DNA from: Adiantum capillus-veneris
Taxonomy: Eukaryota > Streptophyta > Polypodiopsida > Polypodiales > Pteridaceae
Reading direction: 5' to 3'
Length of the DNA stretch: 64,000 bases
Assembly: GCA_014529385.2 (NCBI GenBank)
Contig: CM043968.1
Span: 8,478,648-8,542,647 of the forward strand
Part shown: in pieces, positions 45,090-55,023 of the stretch
Layout: the number at the start of each line of letters is the position of its first letter
Position numbering within the stretch: the stretch's first letter is position 1
Program-made: the position numbers and the translations under genes
Notes under the pieces: generated by a model
What the model was told of the DNA's origin: nothing
Database searches by the model: none
The model's input: only the letters and a program-made list of their open reading frames with translations

Positions 45090-46129
45090 AATTTTCCAAA
45101 GGCATTATGTAAAAGTCCTCATGCCCCAAATACCCCTGACAATGCAACCAAAGTTTGCCAATGACAGGTGTAATGGCTACGTCAATGCCGGGTGCCGCTA
45201 GAACTGCCTCTGCAAGTGGTCCCATTCCGATTGGGAGTGATCTCGAGTCACGTTGCCAATTTCGGTGAAATGAAGTTGGCCTTGGCTCCTCCATCAAAGA
45301 AGATCAAGGCTTCTTTGTCTTTCACTTTGCCCCAAGCTCGGCAAAGTTCTGTACTCTCGTCCATCGTGCTGGGATCGGTATCCACGCAATTTGGAACCCG
45401 TCCTGTTTTCATCTTGCCTTTTCTTCCACGATCCTCAATTGCTCTCGAACTCTCAGGCCTCTCGTCGTCCTTGTTGTTTTGTTCTTTCTGTGCCTTTTTA
45501 GGGAACTTCGTGGAGATATGCCCAGTTTCCCCGCATCCAAAGCACTTTCCTTCCTTGATGTAGCGAGATCTCTCTTGAGGAGTGAGTTTGGGTCGTGCAT
45601 CTTTCTTTTCTGGGTTGCTCTTCCAAGTCTGTTCAGCTCTTTGCGTCATGATCTCATCTGTGGGGTAGGTCAAATTGCCAGAGTGAATGGCAAAACCCCG
45701 CTTCGCATGACTCATCAACTCCTGAATGGAAGCTGACTTTTGTTCCAAGCAGTGATCTTGGATCTCTGTAGGGAGACCCATTGTAAACCGCTCAATCTGC
45801 TCCTTGAACGAGATCTTCTTAAATGAAGAGGCGGGTAGAAAAGAGTTCCAGACTCTCTCGCAATAAGCGTCCATTGTATCCTTCTTGGTCATCCGAAGAT
45901 GGTTCCAAGTAGTTCGTATATCGCGCGATGTTCATACTCTTGAGTGAGCCAAGAAGAAACACAAAGCCTCTTGAATTTCAGCCATTTAACTGGCGCTGTC
46001 TTGTTTAATAGAAGCGTGGACCACCAAGTTCGAGCATTCCCCTCAGAGTAAGAGGCAGCTCTCCGAATCTTAGAGTGCTCTGAGTAACGCCCTCCTGCGA
46101 AAGCGATGTCAAACTGCTGTACAAAAGAC
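45004..46129 (-). pseudogene. gag (5'-truncated) and protease of E1
   Basis: Gag starts abruptly at 46129 with QSFVQQFDIAFAG, so its N-terminus is missing. Capsid-like text follows (ARTWWSTLLLNK, LTQEYEHRAIYELL), then YCERVWNSFLP and FTMGLPTEIQDHC in the frame 45892-45248. The zinc knuckle CFGCGETGHISTKF has Phe instead of the last Cys. Protease begins LIFFDGGAKANFISP (DGG) and continues after a shift with [12 protein letters not shown] and VLLGIPWYH. The protease is immediately followed by RT. The genes are broken. Confidence 0.85.
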
Positions 46130-46158
46130 TGAGCCCCAAAATAAAGCAAAAGCAAAAG

Positions 46159-46190
<32 letters not shown>

Positions 46191-46406
46191 ACTCTCAATT
46201 GCGTAGCCAAAAAGCTGTAAAAACAGCGCGGAAAATTCCGCCATGATTTGCGGGTTGCCACGTCATCATGCAGTACAAAATTTCGTGAAGAGCGCCGCCA
46301 TTTCAAGCCTGATTGTACTGAACTTGCCATGTCAGCATTCGGCTTCAATTTCCCCCTACAAGAGTGTGTGTGTGTTAGGGTTATGCCACGTCACAGAGTC
46401 GTGACA
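46130..46406 (-). repeat. 5' LTR of E1, truncated
   Basis: On the minus strand it starts TGTCACGACTCTGTGACG at 46406 and matches 41466 downward for 277 bases. It then switches at GGGGCTCAG into the middle of gag. The missing part equals about 375 bp of LTR plus primer site and gag start. With no R/U5 and primer site, this copy could not be reverse-transcribed normally. Confidence 0.9.
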
Positions 46407-46411
46407 CCAAT

Positions 46412-46862
46412 GTGCACTAGGCATAGATTGGAGCCACTTGGGGGCTTGGTGATTTGTGCGAACTTTGAAAACTCTACCAATGCGTAAGAGAGTAAATGAT
46501 AGACAAAAGTTCTTTATCATAAACTGAATAGTGTTTTTTGCACTATTGAGCTTCCGACTAAGGAATGCGCCATGCTGCTGAAGCACTGCGCCTATGGCGA
46601 CATTGCTCGCATCCGTCCATACCTCAAAGGGGCCATCCCAAGAGGCAAGGATAAGACACGACGCTTCTGTCACCGCACCTTGAGAGCTGTGAAAGCCTCA
46701 ATGGCTGCCTCGGGCATATCCACGCGTTGTCGGCGAGTCTTTACCTCTTTCAAAACATCTGTCATGGGTGCGGCAATGCGTGCAAAACACTCTATGTGCA
46801 AATTAAATACTTGACATAGACCAAGAAAAGAACGCACATCATATACAATTTTAGGCAAATCC
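46412..46862 (-). pseudogene. RT connection and RNase H of element G, upstream part
   Basis: The text VRSFLGLCQVFNLHIECFA (connection) is followed by PEAAIEAFTALKV, then FEVWTDASNVAIGAVLQQHG (RNase H start with catalytic Asp) and VRTNHQAPKWLQSMPSAHW, at which point E1 interrupts. The domain resumes on the far side at 40814. The RT palm and fingers should lie between this and the protease but only about 5 bases are there, so roughly 1 kb has been lost. Confidence 0.82.
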
Positions 46863-46865
46863 CAA

Positions 46866-47366
46866 TTACGTACCTATTCCACCTTCGCGAGATCTAGCTT
46901 GCTTCGCCTGCACATGAGGAATGAGAGGTAAAGAATGTAGACCCTCCTCACCACGAATGATCATGGGAGAGTCACTTTTGGCATTTAAAGTGAGAGTATT
47001 GTCCGCCCAATCAATGAGAGGGTTATGCTCTCGAAACCATCTAATGCCCAAAAGCATATCACATCTTGAGAGAGGAGACACGACAAATTTTTTACGGAAG
47101 GAAGCCTTTTGAATTGTAAACAACACATCAAGGCACTCTTGCATAATGAGAGAGTCTATATTGGGAGCAAAGCCTGACACCTCGAGAGGAGATGTTTGGC
47201 TAACCTCTAGGCGGGCTCTCTCTACAAGAGAGGCACTAATCACATCATGCATACTACCTGAATCAAACAATATGACAAAACACTGACCCTTCACATGACC
47301 ATAACATTTAAAGAGAGACTCATCAATGTACGTGTCAGAAACATGTGAAGACTCAAATTGATTCAT
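46866..47366 (-). pseudogene. protease of element G
   Basis: The frame is open for 166 codons. The active site is VILFDSGSMHDVISASLV (DSG), and the second half reads SRCDMLLGIRWFREHNPLIDW, the usual end of a Ty3/gypsy protease domain. It sits directly downstream of gag in the same direction. The domain itself looks intact, but the RT that should follow is missing, so it is a relic. Confidence 0.85.
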
Positions 47367-48300
47367 TAAGGTGCTTGTGGTAGGATTGGTGCTTTGGGTT
47401 CTTTAGGTGGGGCTGTCTTAGGACAAGCCTTCTTAATGTGACCCTTGACGTGACATTGATAACATCTACCTTCCTTAGCATAAATCACCTGTTCTTCAGC
47501 CGTTATGTATCCTCCTATAATTCTTTGTGCAGCTTTTTCATCCGGGGTTAGCTTAGGTTTTGTAGGTGCTTTAGCTTTATCTTTAGATTCATTTTGAGAG
47601 TTCTTTTCCGAAGGATTAGAGGAAGATTGGCTAGAAGAGTTATCGTTCTTATTGTTCTGTGGGTTTTGAGGAGTCTGAGAGGTACTGTGAGAAGACTTGT
47701 TCTCCTTAGGCTTTCCCTTGTTGTGCTTCATCTCTTGTGCGAGAGCAATCGCTACCGCCTTGTTGAGATCTACGGGATCGAACACTTCGACATCAAACCT
47801 GATATAGTCCTCCAATCCGAAAATAAAAGCCTCTTTGTGCTTCGCATCCGATTTGCGTAATTGGGTGCCAAGCTGCAAAACACGTTTAGAAAAAGACATG
47901 ACTGGAGTACCACTTTGCTTGAGATTTCGCCAATCTTCCTTTAACCGCGCTAGGTACTGAGGTGGCAAGAACCGCGCCTTGAGCTTGTCTTGGAAGTCGG
48001 CCCAATTGAAAGAAAGGGGCACGCCATCCTCGGCTTCCTCTAGGTGCGCGGCCAATTGCTCCTCTTGCCACGCTTGATATCAATTAATGGCATCACCGGC
48101 AAGATACATGTCTGCCGTCAAAACTTTCCTATTTCCTGTCTTCTTAGTTGTCGCAAAATAAGCATTGAATTGATGCAACCAAGAATGAATAACATTAGCA
48201 TTCATCTTCCGTCATACTTACTAAATGTCAACTTCTTCGTGATGGGGTACATCATGTCCATAGCATCAGCCAGAAGTCGGCATAGACCGTACAAACTGAA
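47366..48300 (-). pseudogene. gag of element G (5'-truncated)
   Basis: A 229-codon stretch (48055-47366) contains the capsid text FQDKLKARFLPPQYLARL, WRNLKQSGTPVMSFSKRVL and FIFGLEDYIRFDVEVFDP, a Gln/Asn/Ser-rich linker and a full zinc knuckle CYQCHVKGHIKKAC. The frame continues upstream past a TGA (a Trp codon by context, near 48082) with VIHSWLHQFNAYFATTKKTG and fades near 48300, where the hAT 3' region begins. It is the best-kept gag in the window. Confidence 0.88.
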
Positions 48301-49098
48301 TCAAGATCCAAAACAATGTACTATGAAATACTACAATGCCATAAATAACAATAAAAGTCTGCTGCAGCTTGCCCTCCAAAGCATGCACTAAGACGTGCAG
48401 CCTCAATAGTCTGCGTCAGATGCGGAAGATGAATCGTCGGTAGAGAGCAAGCCCCCATCATCAAGGACATTGCCCTCCCCATCAAACTGAGGGTCAGGCT
48501 CAACATATGTCAACTCTGGTACAAGCACCTCTGCACCGTAAGCCTCCTCAGGCATACCAGCAATTTCTGCATGGATGAGCCGGATAGCTTCATTCGCTCG
48601 CCTGCAATAGGAGCGAATAGGAAGCTTCCCCTTGCGAATATTCTCTTGTCTCAGAGTGTCTGGATTTGGAGTCACCGTGCGTAGAGGATGGCTAAGAGCT
48701 CGTGTACGTGATCTAGTCACACGACGATCCACACTCTCAAGCTCTCTATGCAGCTCTTTGAGAAATTGCTCCTGCTTGTCTCTGATCTGTCGGTCTACCT
48801 CCTCTGGTCTAGGGTCATCTACCATTTTCAGCTCTGTCGCATCCACCTGTTGAGGAGTAAAATAAAGTTTAAATGGATTATTTATGGCAGATGCTTGCAT
48901 GTTGAGTCCAAAGTGGCCAACATTGAGATAATTTACCTTTTTGGGTTGCCCCAAAGAATGGTAACTCCGCACGAGCCTCATGTTAGCTTTGCAATACACC
49001 AACTTCTCCAACTGAGGAGTGCTAAGGCGAGTTCGAATCTTTGTGTGTATGAGAGAGTAAGCATTCCAATTGCGCTCACATGCTCCAGCCGAGCAGTC

Positions 49099-49225
49099 CT
49101 GCTCAGTGCTCAAGCAAGAGCGCAATCATCAATGCACACAAAATTAGGAGAGTGAAAAATAATATAAAGATGAAGAAGTTAAAAGTAGTATATACAAATG
49201 GAATCATGGATGGCAGGATGCTAAC
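49099..49225 (-). other. intron of the hAT gene (127 bp)
   Basis: On the minus strand the exon ends CTTTCTCAG, then GTTAGCATCC begins the intron and GAGCACTGAGCAG ends it, followed by GACTGCTCGGCTGG. Removing it joins LRILSQ to DCSAGACERNW in frame, which matches the normal order of hAT C-terminal text. GT-AG borders. Confidence 0.8.
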
Positions 49226-49569
49226 CTGAGAAAGGATACGAAGAGCAAGGCGTGAGAGATTGGGAAGACCAACTCTCCCATACGAGTGCCACCACGTCAA
49301 AGGAGACTTTGTGGCTTCCTTCCTCAAAGAAACTGCTCTCGTGAAAGAAGCGCCAATGCCATTCATGTAGTTGGTGAATTCCTTGTCTATCCCAAACTGA
49401 TCATCCTCTGAAAACATGAGCCCAACATACTTCGATTGTTTTGTGCTGAGCAAGGTATCACTCCATAGCTCTGGCGACCTATAGAGAGGACGAAGCATGG
49501 CAGCCATCGTATGTATAAGGCAGATCATGAAAGTCAAGCGACTCTCAACACATCCCAATAAAATTGAGC

Positions 49570-49650
49570 TGAAATATCAAAACATGAGTGAATACAAGTT
49601 AAACATGATGATTAAAACAGATAACCATTAGAACATGAGGAACCCCTTAC
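49570..49650 (-). other. intron of the hAT gene (81 bp)
   Basis: On the minus strand GTAAGGGGTTCC begins the intron after CTTGATCC, and TTGATATTTCAG ends it before CTCAATTTTATTGG. The T-rich acceptor and GTAAG donor are good plant splice signals. Joining keeps the frame into SILLGCVESRLTF. Confidence 0.82.
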
Positions 49651-50207
49651 GGATCAAGAGTCAACAGAGAGCATTTGGAAACATGGTCTTTCATCTACAT
49701 AAACAGATGATAGACTAGTCCGAAGGTCGATCCCTCCATATCCGTCAATCGAAGGAGGACGTAGACTGGCTTGAGTGCCACTGAAAGAGTGTGCACTTCC
49801 TGCCAAAAGCTCTCATCAAGGATCTGCCTCTGCAAGTATTTTGTAGATTCATCCTGGGATCTTGACATGTCTCGCCATTTTGGATCCACCACTGTCTAGA
49901 GTAGTGGAGCTCTAAGTTTGTAGAGCCTTTGTAAAACCAAGTAAACGTAGGCAAACCTGGTTTTTGAAGGTCGCACCATATCCAAAAGTGCTATGGCTGT
50001 GGAAGATAACAAGAGCCTGATGTTTCTTGCAAAAGAATGTGGTGACCTTGACTACATCTTCAACTATGGGCTGCACCCATGAAAGTTTCCCAATATCCTC
50101 TATGAGCAGATCCAAACAATGTGCAACACATGGAGTCCACACTATGCCAAGAAACTGTTGCTCGACCATAAATCCCATTGCCTTACAATTAGCTGCATTA
50201 TTTGTCA

Positions 50208-50641
50208 CCACGTGCCAAGGTGGTACCAAACGTACTGTACGTGGCGTATATGTACGTACTATACGTTGTTCTGTATAAGAAATTTTTTTATGTACGTAAA
50301 TACTAAAAATACGTACTCTTGTAAAAAAACTGCAAAGTACTAAATTTTCTAGGTTCCAATAAAAAACAAGAGAGAAGCCAACAACTTATAGAGACATTCA
50401 AAGACACGTTTTACAAGACAATCACCTACTGTGTAACTACTGCAAGAGACTTAGATTTTTATTTTAAAATCAGCACCGTACGGGCTTCCCACACAAAAAA
50501 ACAACCCAAAAAAAAAAAAAGGCGTACGGATCGTTCTGTATGGCACGGATCCGTACAGAACGTCCGTACGGTACGGAACCGATCCGTACGCACGTTTTGA
50601 TCCAACCCTGTCGTACGTTTTGATCCAACCTTGCCACCTGC
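50208..50641. other. eight-base target duplication around MITE M2
   Basis: CCACGTGC (50208-50215) and CCACCTGC (50634-50641) flank M2 and differ at one base. Eight bases is the hAT hallmark. Removing M2 and one copy rejoins the transposase text between ENVVQV and VTNNAANCK. Confidence 0.85.
50216..50633. mobile_element. hAT-type MITE, M2 (418 bp), inside the hAT gene
   Basis: The left end reads CAAGGTGGTACCAAACGTAC, and the right end, reversed, reads CAAGGTTGGATCAAAACGTA. The inverted ends agree over about 20 bases with a few changes. The interior is packed with GTACG/CGTAC motifs, mostly in the right 120 bases (50521-50620), and a TTTTGATCCAACC unit is repeated twice at the right end. It has no coding capacity. 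It interrupts the RNase H-like core of the transposase gene. Confidence 0.85.
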
Positions 50642-51589
50642 ACAACATTCTCCTTGCCAACCTCCTCTATGGCTGTTTTGATGTGACCAAATATAAACTG
50701 TGATCTTTTCTCCTGCTTTCCCTGCATCCACAACATGCAAGAAATAGGTGCCCAAAGCAGAAGACACTAGGATATGGATTATGTGTCGTCTGCATATGTG
50801 TACCCAACCATCTGAGATAATGGTGCATCCAAACTCCTTCCATCCAGCTTTCACAAGCGTAAGTGTCTTATCAATTAAGGCTTTCTGTTTATCTAACATA
50901 GTGGTGCGCATCTTGGTGTAATCAAGACATGTCCATGTCTCAGTAGGTCCAACTTGTGCAATCGCCTTTACCATTCTTTTCCACTGATCTGTGCGCAAAA
51001 CATTGAAAGATATGTTGCACTCAATAAGAGTGCGACATATCTCCATCTTTGCCACCCCTGACGCTCTTTGACCCAAGCCTGAGAAGAGATGCGACTAGGA
51101 AAAGTGGTTTGCGTTGGTGTTTCGGACGTACCTTTTTCACGTGGCAAGGAGTCCTCATCTTCACCGCCAACACGTGCCCTCTCCTGGAAGTAGGGGGTTG
51201 CATGGAGGCCGAACCTCCTCCCACCTCTGTCTCCGCACCTAAAGTCTCCAGCTCTCCAACAAAAGCATCATGTAAAGCATCCTGTGTGCTGGAGCACCTC
51301 TCAAACCAGGAGCACCAACAAGAAAATACTCTTCAATAAGCTGCTCCCTCAAAGGTGGTGGTATTTTCTCACATGCACCAATTTGATCAGTGCACCCGAT
51401 GCTTGTCAAGTGCTTTTTGACTCGCGTAATAGTGCTGGTGTATTGGTCCCCACAATACTTGCATTGCCATAAGCGTGTGTCGGAACCTTGTTGAGAAGTG
51501 GTCGTGATGATGCTCGACACATTGGTGTGGAGCGACCAAGTGGGGTTGGTTTTACGCGGCATAATGAATCCTACACAGTGCAAATGCCA

Positions 51590-51781
51590 AAGAGTGCCAC
51601 ACATGAGGAGTACAGATTGTACGGATTTCCACTTTTCATGTTGGCTACTGATATGGCAGGGCTGTACGGATTTTTGCAATTTATGCTTATGCTTTTTGGC
51701 AGTTTTTGAAGACCAATTGCTTTTGGGATAGTTTGCTTTTGAGTTTAACTGCTCGTGGGGCTTTGCTTTTGGCATCCCTCG
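51590..51781 (+). repeat. fragment of an E-family-like LTR, opposite orientation
   Basis: The minus strand here reads GGGATGCCAAAAGCAAAGCC, then TATCCCAAAAGCA, then CATATCAGTAGCCAACATGA. The plus strand of the E2 LTR has the same blocks in order (55700, 55765, 55834-55850). So this is an LTR piece inverted relative to E1 and E2. It ends exactly where F's 3' LTR begins (51782) and lies just upstream of the hAT start codon. Confidence 0.65.
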
Positions 51782-52361
51782 TGTCACAAACGGGAGCGCA
51801 CACGAATAATCAACAAATTGAAAAATAAATATTCTTTCAACTCAAAAGAGATGCGGGACAAGATGGACACAGTATGTGGTAAAAGAGAATTTTTATCAGG
51901 GAGAATCTTTTTACTAGCACAAGAACCAGAGAAAACCCCCTCTGCTTTATCCTCAGACTCGATGGTCGTTCCTTCCGTGAGGGAAATCTGTGAGACAAGC
52001 TCTCATTCCTTTTTCCGTCTATACTCGGAGTCGAGGCTCTGCAAATCCTCTTTCCAATTCGGGTTTTCTGCCAGACCAACAAAGTATTCCCTTTTCAATG
52101 CTCTCGTCACCCCATCACGTGACGCATCAGGAATATTCGTTTCGCGGTCTCTCCTATCGAACTAACGGTACAACTCCTTTCCGATATTTAATGTCACCCA
52201 TCATATGACATATCAAAGTTGTCCGTTCTTGATGGCTTTTAATAATTCTTGTAGATCTATAATTCCTAACCTTATGGTTCAAGTGTACACATTTAAATGT
52301 TCTAATTTCAATAAAAAGCAATTACTCAAAAAAAAAAAAAGAAATAGTCCATTTAGCAACA
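51782..52361 (-). repeat. 3' LTR of element F (outer end uncertain)
   Basis: From 51782 the plus strand TGTCACAAACGGGAGCGC matches 62029 onward for about 280 bases (shared blocks AAATATTCTTTCAACTCAAA, GGGAGAATCTTTTTAC, TCGATGGTCGTTCCTTCC, CGTCTATACTCGGAGTCGAG). Beyond about 52060 the copies no longer align. The outer end is placed at 52361, where the minus strand has TGTTGC after a purine-rich CACAGGAA. A run of 13 A at 52328-52340 lies inside. Confidence 0.6.
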
Positions 52362-52391
52362 TTCCTGTGGCTTATAAATAGTTGTCCTCAA

Positions 52392-53672
52392 CTGTAGTGC
52401 TTGTACATATCCTTCTAGAATCTCGGATAGGATGCTAATTCCTACCCGGTTATCCATTGAGCGTTTAGAGTAGAATAAACTTTATAAAAAACTTACGTGT
52501 AATCTTCTCGGACTTGAGTGGCCGCTCTTGATGATCAATGATTTGCTCCGGTTGGAGTCTTTCTTTCGTTTTCTCAACCTCAAGAGGTTCCTCAACGATA
52601 GGCTGATTTGGAGGCGGTCTCACATATGGCAGGAGTAACCTAACATGGAAAGCATTGTAAATCTTCCAATAAGATGGTAAATCTAATGAGAACGTCACAT
52701 CATTTACTTGGTCAAGTATCTCAAACGGCCCATAATAACGATTGGAAAGTTTTACCACTTTCCCTTTATGAGTCGCTTGTTTCTTTAGTCTTGCCTTCTC
52801 AAACTTGAGTAAGACTAATTGATCGATTGTTAAGTGCTTGCCTGCAGCTTTCTTATGTTTTTCTTGAGAGTGCAAAATTGCTCTCTTAACTTGCCCGTAG
52901 GTTGTGTCCAAATCTCGGACAAACTCATGTGCTTCAAAAATCTTATCCTTAGTGACAAGGATTGGTGGAAGCAAAGGCTTACCATAAGAATCTCAAAATG
53001 TGTTTTCCCCGGAGACGAATGTACGTATTGTTTTACACGTGCTCAACAAGGGACAAATACTTCTCCCAGTCAGATTGTCTTTTTAACACATAAGATTTCA
53101 GCATATCCATTACTGTGGAATTAGCGACCTCACTCTGCCCAACCGTTTGAGGATGACATGCAAAAGAAAAATTCAACTTCGTGTCAAGGTTATCAAACAA
53201 GGCACGCCAAAAGTTTCCTGTCATGCGAGGATCTCGATCACTCACAATAGACTTGGGCATCCCATGATGCTTAAAGATCTGTGCTATAAAAATCCTAGCC
53301 ATATGATTTGCTTTGATCGTTTTGTTGATTGGGAATAAAGTGAGCTTGCTTGCTAAATCTGTCCACAATGTTCCAAATTGCAAAATTTCCAGTCTGAGTC
53401 TTTGGGAGATCCATAATAAAATCCATGGCAATACTCTCCTAGGGTTGATCAGGCACATGCAGAGGTTGGAGTAACCCAAGCGTCTTACGCCGATCGTACT
53501 TTATTTTTTGGCAAACCAAACATTCCTTGACATATTGATCAATGTCTGCTTTAAGGCTTGGCCAAAAGAAATACCTTTCCAATGCTAAAGTCGTGCGGAG
53601 AATTCCCCGATGACCTGCATAAGGTGAAGCATGTGCTTCTTCCATGATTTTCTTTCTCAATGGTTCCGCCAC
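52392..53672 (-). pseudogene. integrase and chromodomain-like tail of F
   Basis: It starts with HASPYAGHRGILRTTLALE and CLVCQKIKYDRRKT (HHCC zinc site). The core has FSACHPQTVGQSEV in the Glu position (the usual Asp-Gly-Gln-Thr is now Val-Gly-Gln-Ser but the Glu stays), IVSDRDPRMTGNFW for the second Asp, and a broken first-Asp region (MDFIMDLPKTQT in shifted frame, near 53410). The GPY/F module reads YYGPFEILDQVNDVTFSLDLP and RLLLPYVRP. The tail FIKF continues in broken frame to about 52392. It is non-functional. Confidence 0.86.
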
Positions 53673-53833
53673 TCAAATTGCTTGGTGGTGATAGAGGTAA
53701 CCATCCCGAATAGAATAGGGATATTCATTTTCTCCGTTCTGTAGCTTACTCCAAATGGAAGAGAAGTTGGGGTCATTTGGTTATAAATCCTAAAGTGATT
53801 CGAGTTCTTGGTGATAGGCAGAACTAATTGCAT

Positions 53834-54917
53834 TCACTGTAGGCCGTCTAGACAATGGTCTGCAGCCACATTCTTACTCCCAGCTGTATAAAGGATCTGG
53901 TAGTGAAACATGGACAAAAAGTTGGCCCATCTCATTTGCTTCTCAAATAATTTTTGTTGTGTAAGGAAATAACGCCAACTCTGGTGATCGATTTTTATCA
54001 CAAAATCCGCTCCTAGAAGGTAATGCTTCCAGGTAGACAAGGCGTGAATCATAGCCATAAGTTCTTTCTCGTAGATCGAGGCACACAGTTCTGCATTCTT
54101 AAGCCGTCTACTTTCATAAGCCATTGCATGGGCTTCTTGGTTGAGCTCTACACCGATGCAATCGCCTGAAACATCGCAGTGAACCTCGAATGGTTTCCTT
54201 AGGTTTGATACTATCAAAATAGGTCCATGGCTTATTAGATACTTTAGCCTATCAATGACACCTTGTTGTCTCGATCCCCACTTGAAAGGGATCTTCTTCC
54301 TTGTTAGGTCATGGAGTGGTCCTGCTACCTGAGCAAAGCCTCGGATAGTAGGAACACAATCCCAAGAAGCTACGTACATCATGTACAGTAGTGGGAGTTG
54401 GCTAATCTTGCACGACCTTGATCTTTGCGGGATCCATTCTCACTTGGTTGTGTGAGACTATATGACCGAGATAGTGTATCTGAGTGAGGAAGAACTCACT
54501 CTTCTTTGCATTCACATACAACTCATGCTTTTGCTATTCTTGAAACACTATGTCCAAGTGCTTCCAATGTTCCCTCTCAGTCTTTGAAAAGACAAGTATG
54601 TCATCAAAGAACACTCTTGTGAAAGCTCGGTGTGGGCTGAAAATTGGATCCATCATTCGATTGAATGTGGCAAGAGCATTGGTCAAGCCGAAAGGCATTA
54701 CCAAAAATTCATGAAGTCCAAAGGTTGTGCGAAATGCAGTCTTATGGACATCCTTTGAGGCTATGTGTGTTTGATGATACTCGCTCTTTAAGTCAATGCG
54801 ACTAAAGATGCTTGCACCTTGCAACTTATCGAGAATATCGTCAATCCGGGGAATCAAAAAGCGATTCTTGATAGTGATCTTGTTTAGAGATCGATAATCT
54901 ATGCACATTCGAAACAT
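53834..54917 (-). pseudogene. reverse transcriptase and RNase H of F
   Basis: RT is open at 54917-54534: [53 protein letters not shown], and catalytic box FFDDILVFSK. After a stop and frameshift (about 54420-54540) the connection and RNase H are open for 182 codons (54382-53834): HDLTRKKIPFKWG, FEVHCDVSGDCIGVELNQ (catalytic Asp followed by Val-Ser rather than Ala-Ser), YEKELMAMIHALSTWKHYLL, KIDHQSWRYFLTQQ and VAADHCLDGL. It is close to but distinct from the E elements. Not functional. Confidence 0.9.
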
Positions 54918-55023
54918 GTCGTCTTTCTTTTCCTATAGTAGAATTGGAGAGCAGTAGCGAAGTACTTGGTGGTACTATACCTTTTTCTAGAAGCTCATTG
55001 ACTTGCTTTAAAATTTCCTCTTG

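Larger units (their letters stand above)
40815..46406 (-). mobile_element. Ty3/gypsy chromovirus E1 (inserted in element G)
   Basis: It is 5,592 bp on the minus strand: truncated 5' LTR (46406-46130), gag, protease, RT, RNase H, integrase, chromodomain-like tail, polypurine tract and 652 bp 3' LTR. The flanks (minus strand) are ATTGG before and ATTGA after if one shared A is assigned to the flank; together they let G's RNase H be read across the insertion. E1 lacks the second half of its 5' LTR, the primer site and the gag start. Confidence 0.88.
38417..48300 (-). mobile_element. Ty3/gypsy element G (decayed; interrupted by E1)
   Basis: On the minus strand the order is gag (48300-47366), protease (47366-46866), connection and RNase H (46860-46407, continuing at 40814), integrase (to about 39701) and 3' LTR (39675-38417). 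The reverse transcriptase core between protease and the connection is deleted. The 5' LTR and gag start are missing; the hAT gene begins at 48403. E1 occupies 40815-46406. Confidence 0.78.
48403..51560 (-). pseudogene. hAT transposase gene (BED finger, DUF659-like, hAT dimerisation), broken
   Basis: The likely start is MPRKTNPTWSL at 51560. A BED-type zinc finger follows (WQCKYCGDQYTSTITRVKKH). Next come a DUF659-like part (CTIISDGWVHICRRHIIHIL, LVSSALGTYFLHVVDA), the RNase H-like core (VTNNAANCKAMGF, PCVAHCLDLLIEDIGKL), and the C-terminal dimerisation region (WWHSYGRVGLPNLSRLALRIL, then SAGACERNWNAYSLIHTK and LVYCKANMRL). The gene ends with an acidic tail and TAG at 48401-48403. Two GT-AG introns are seen. 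A MITE (M2) splits an exon, and frameshifts occur near 51080, 50700 and 49860. It could not make active transposase. Whether this is an autonomous element's gene or a domesticated relic cannot be told; no terminal repeats of its own were found. Confidence 0.88.

Noticed and set aside
52290-52342. Retroposed cDNA or SINE end (AATAAA followed by 13 A)
   Set aside because: No duplicated flanks or upstream gene were found, and the run lies within the F LTR; a simple A run is enough to explain it.
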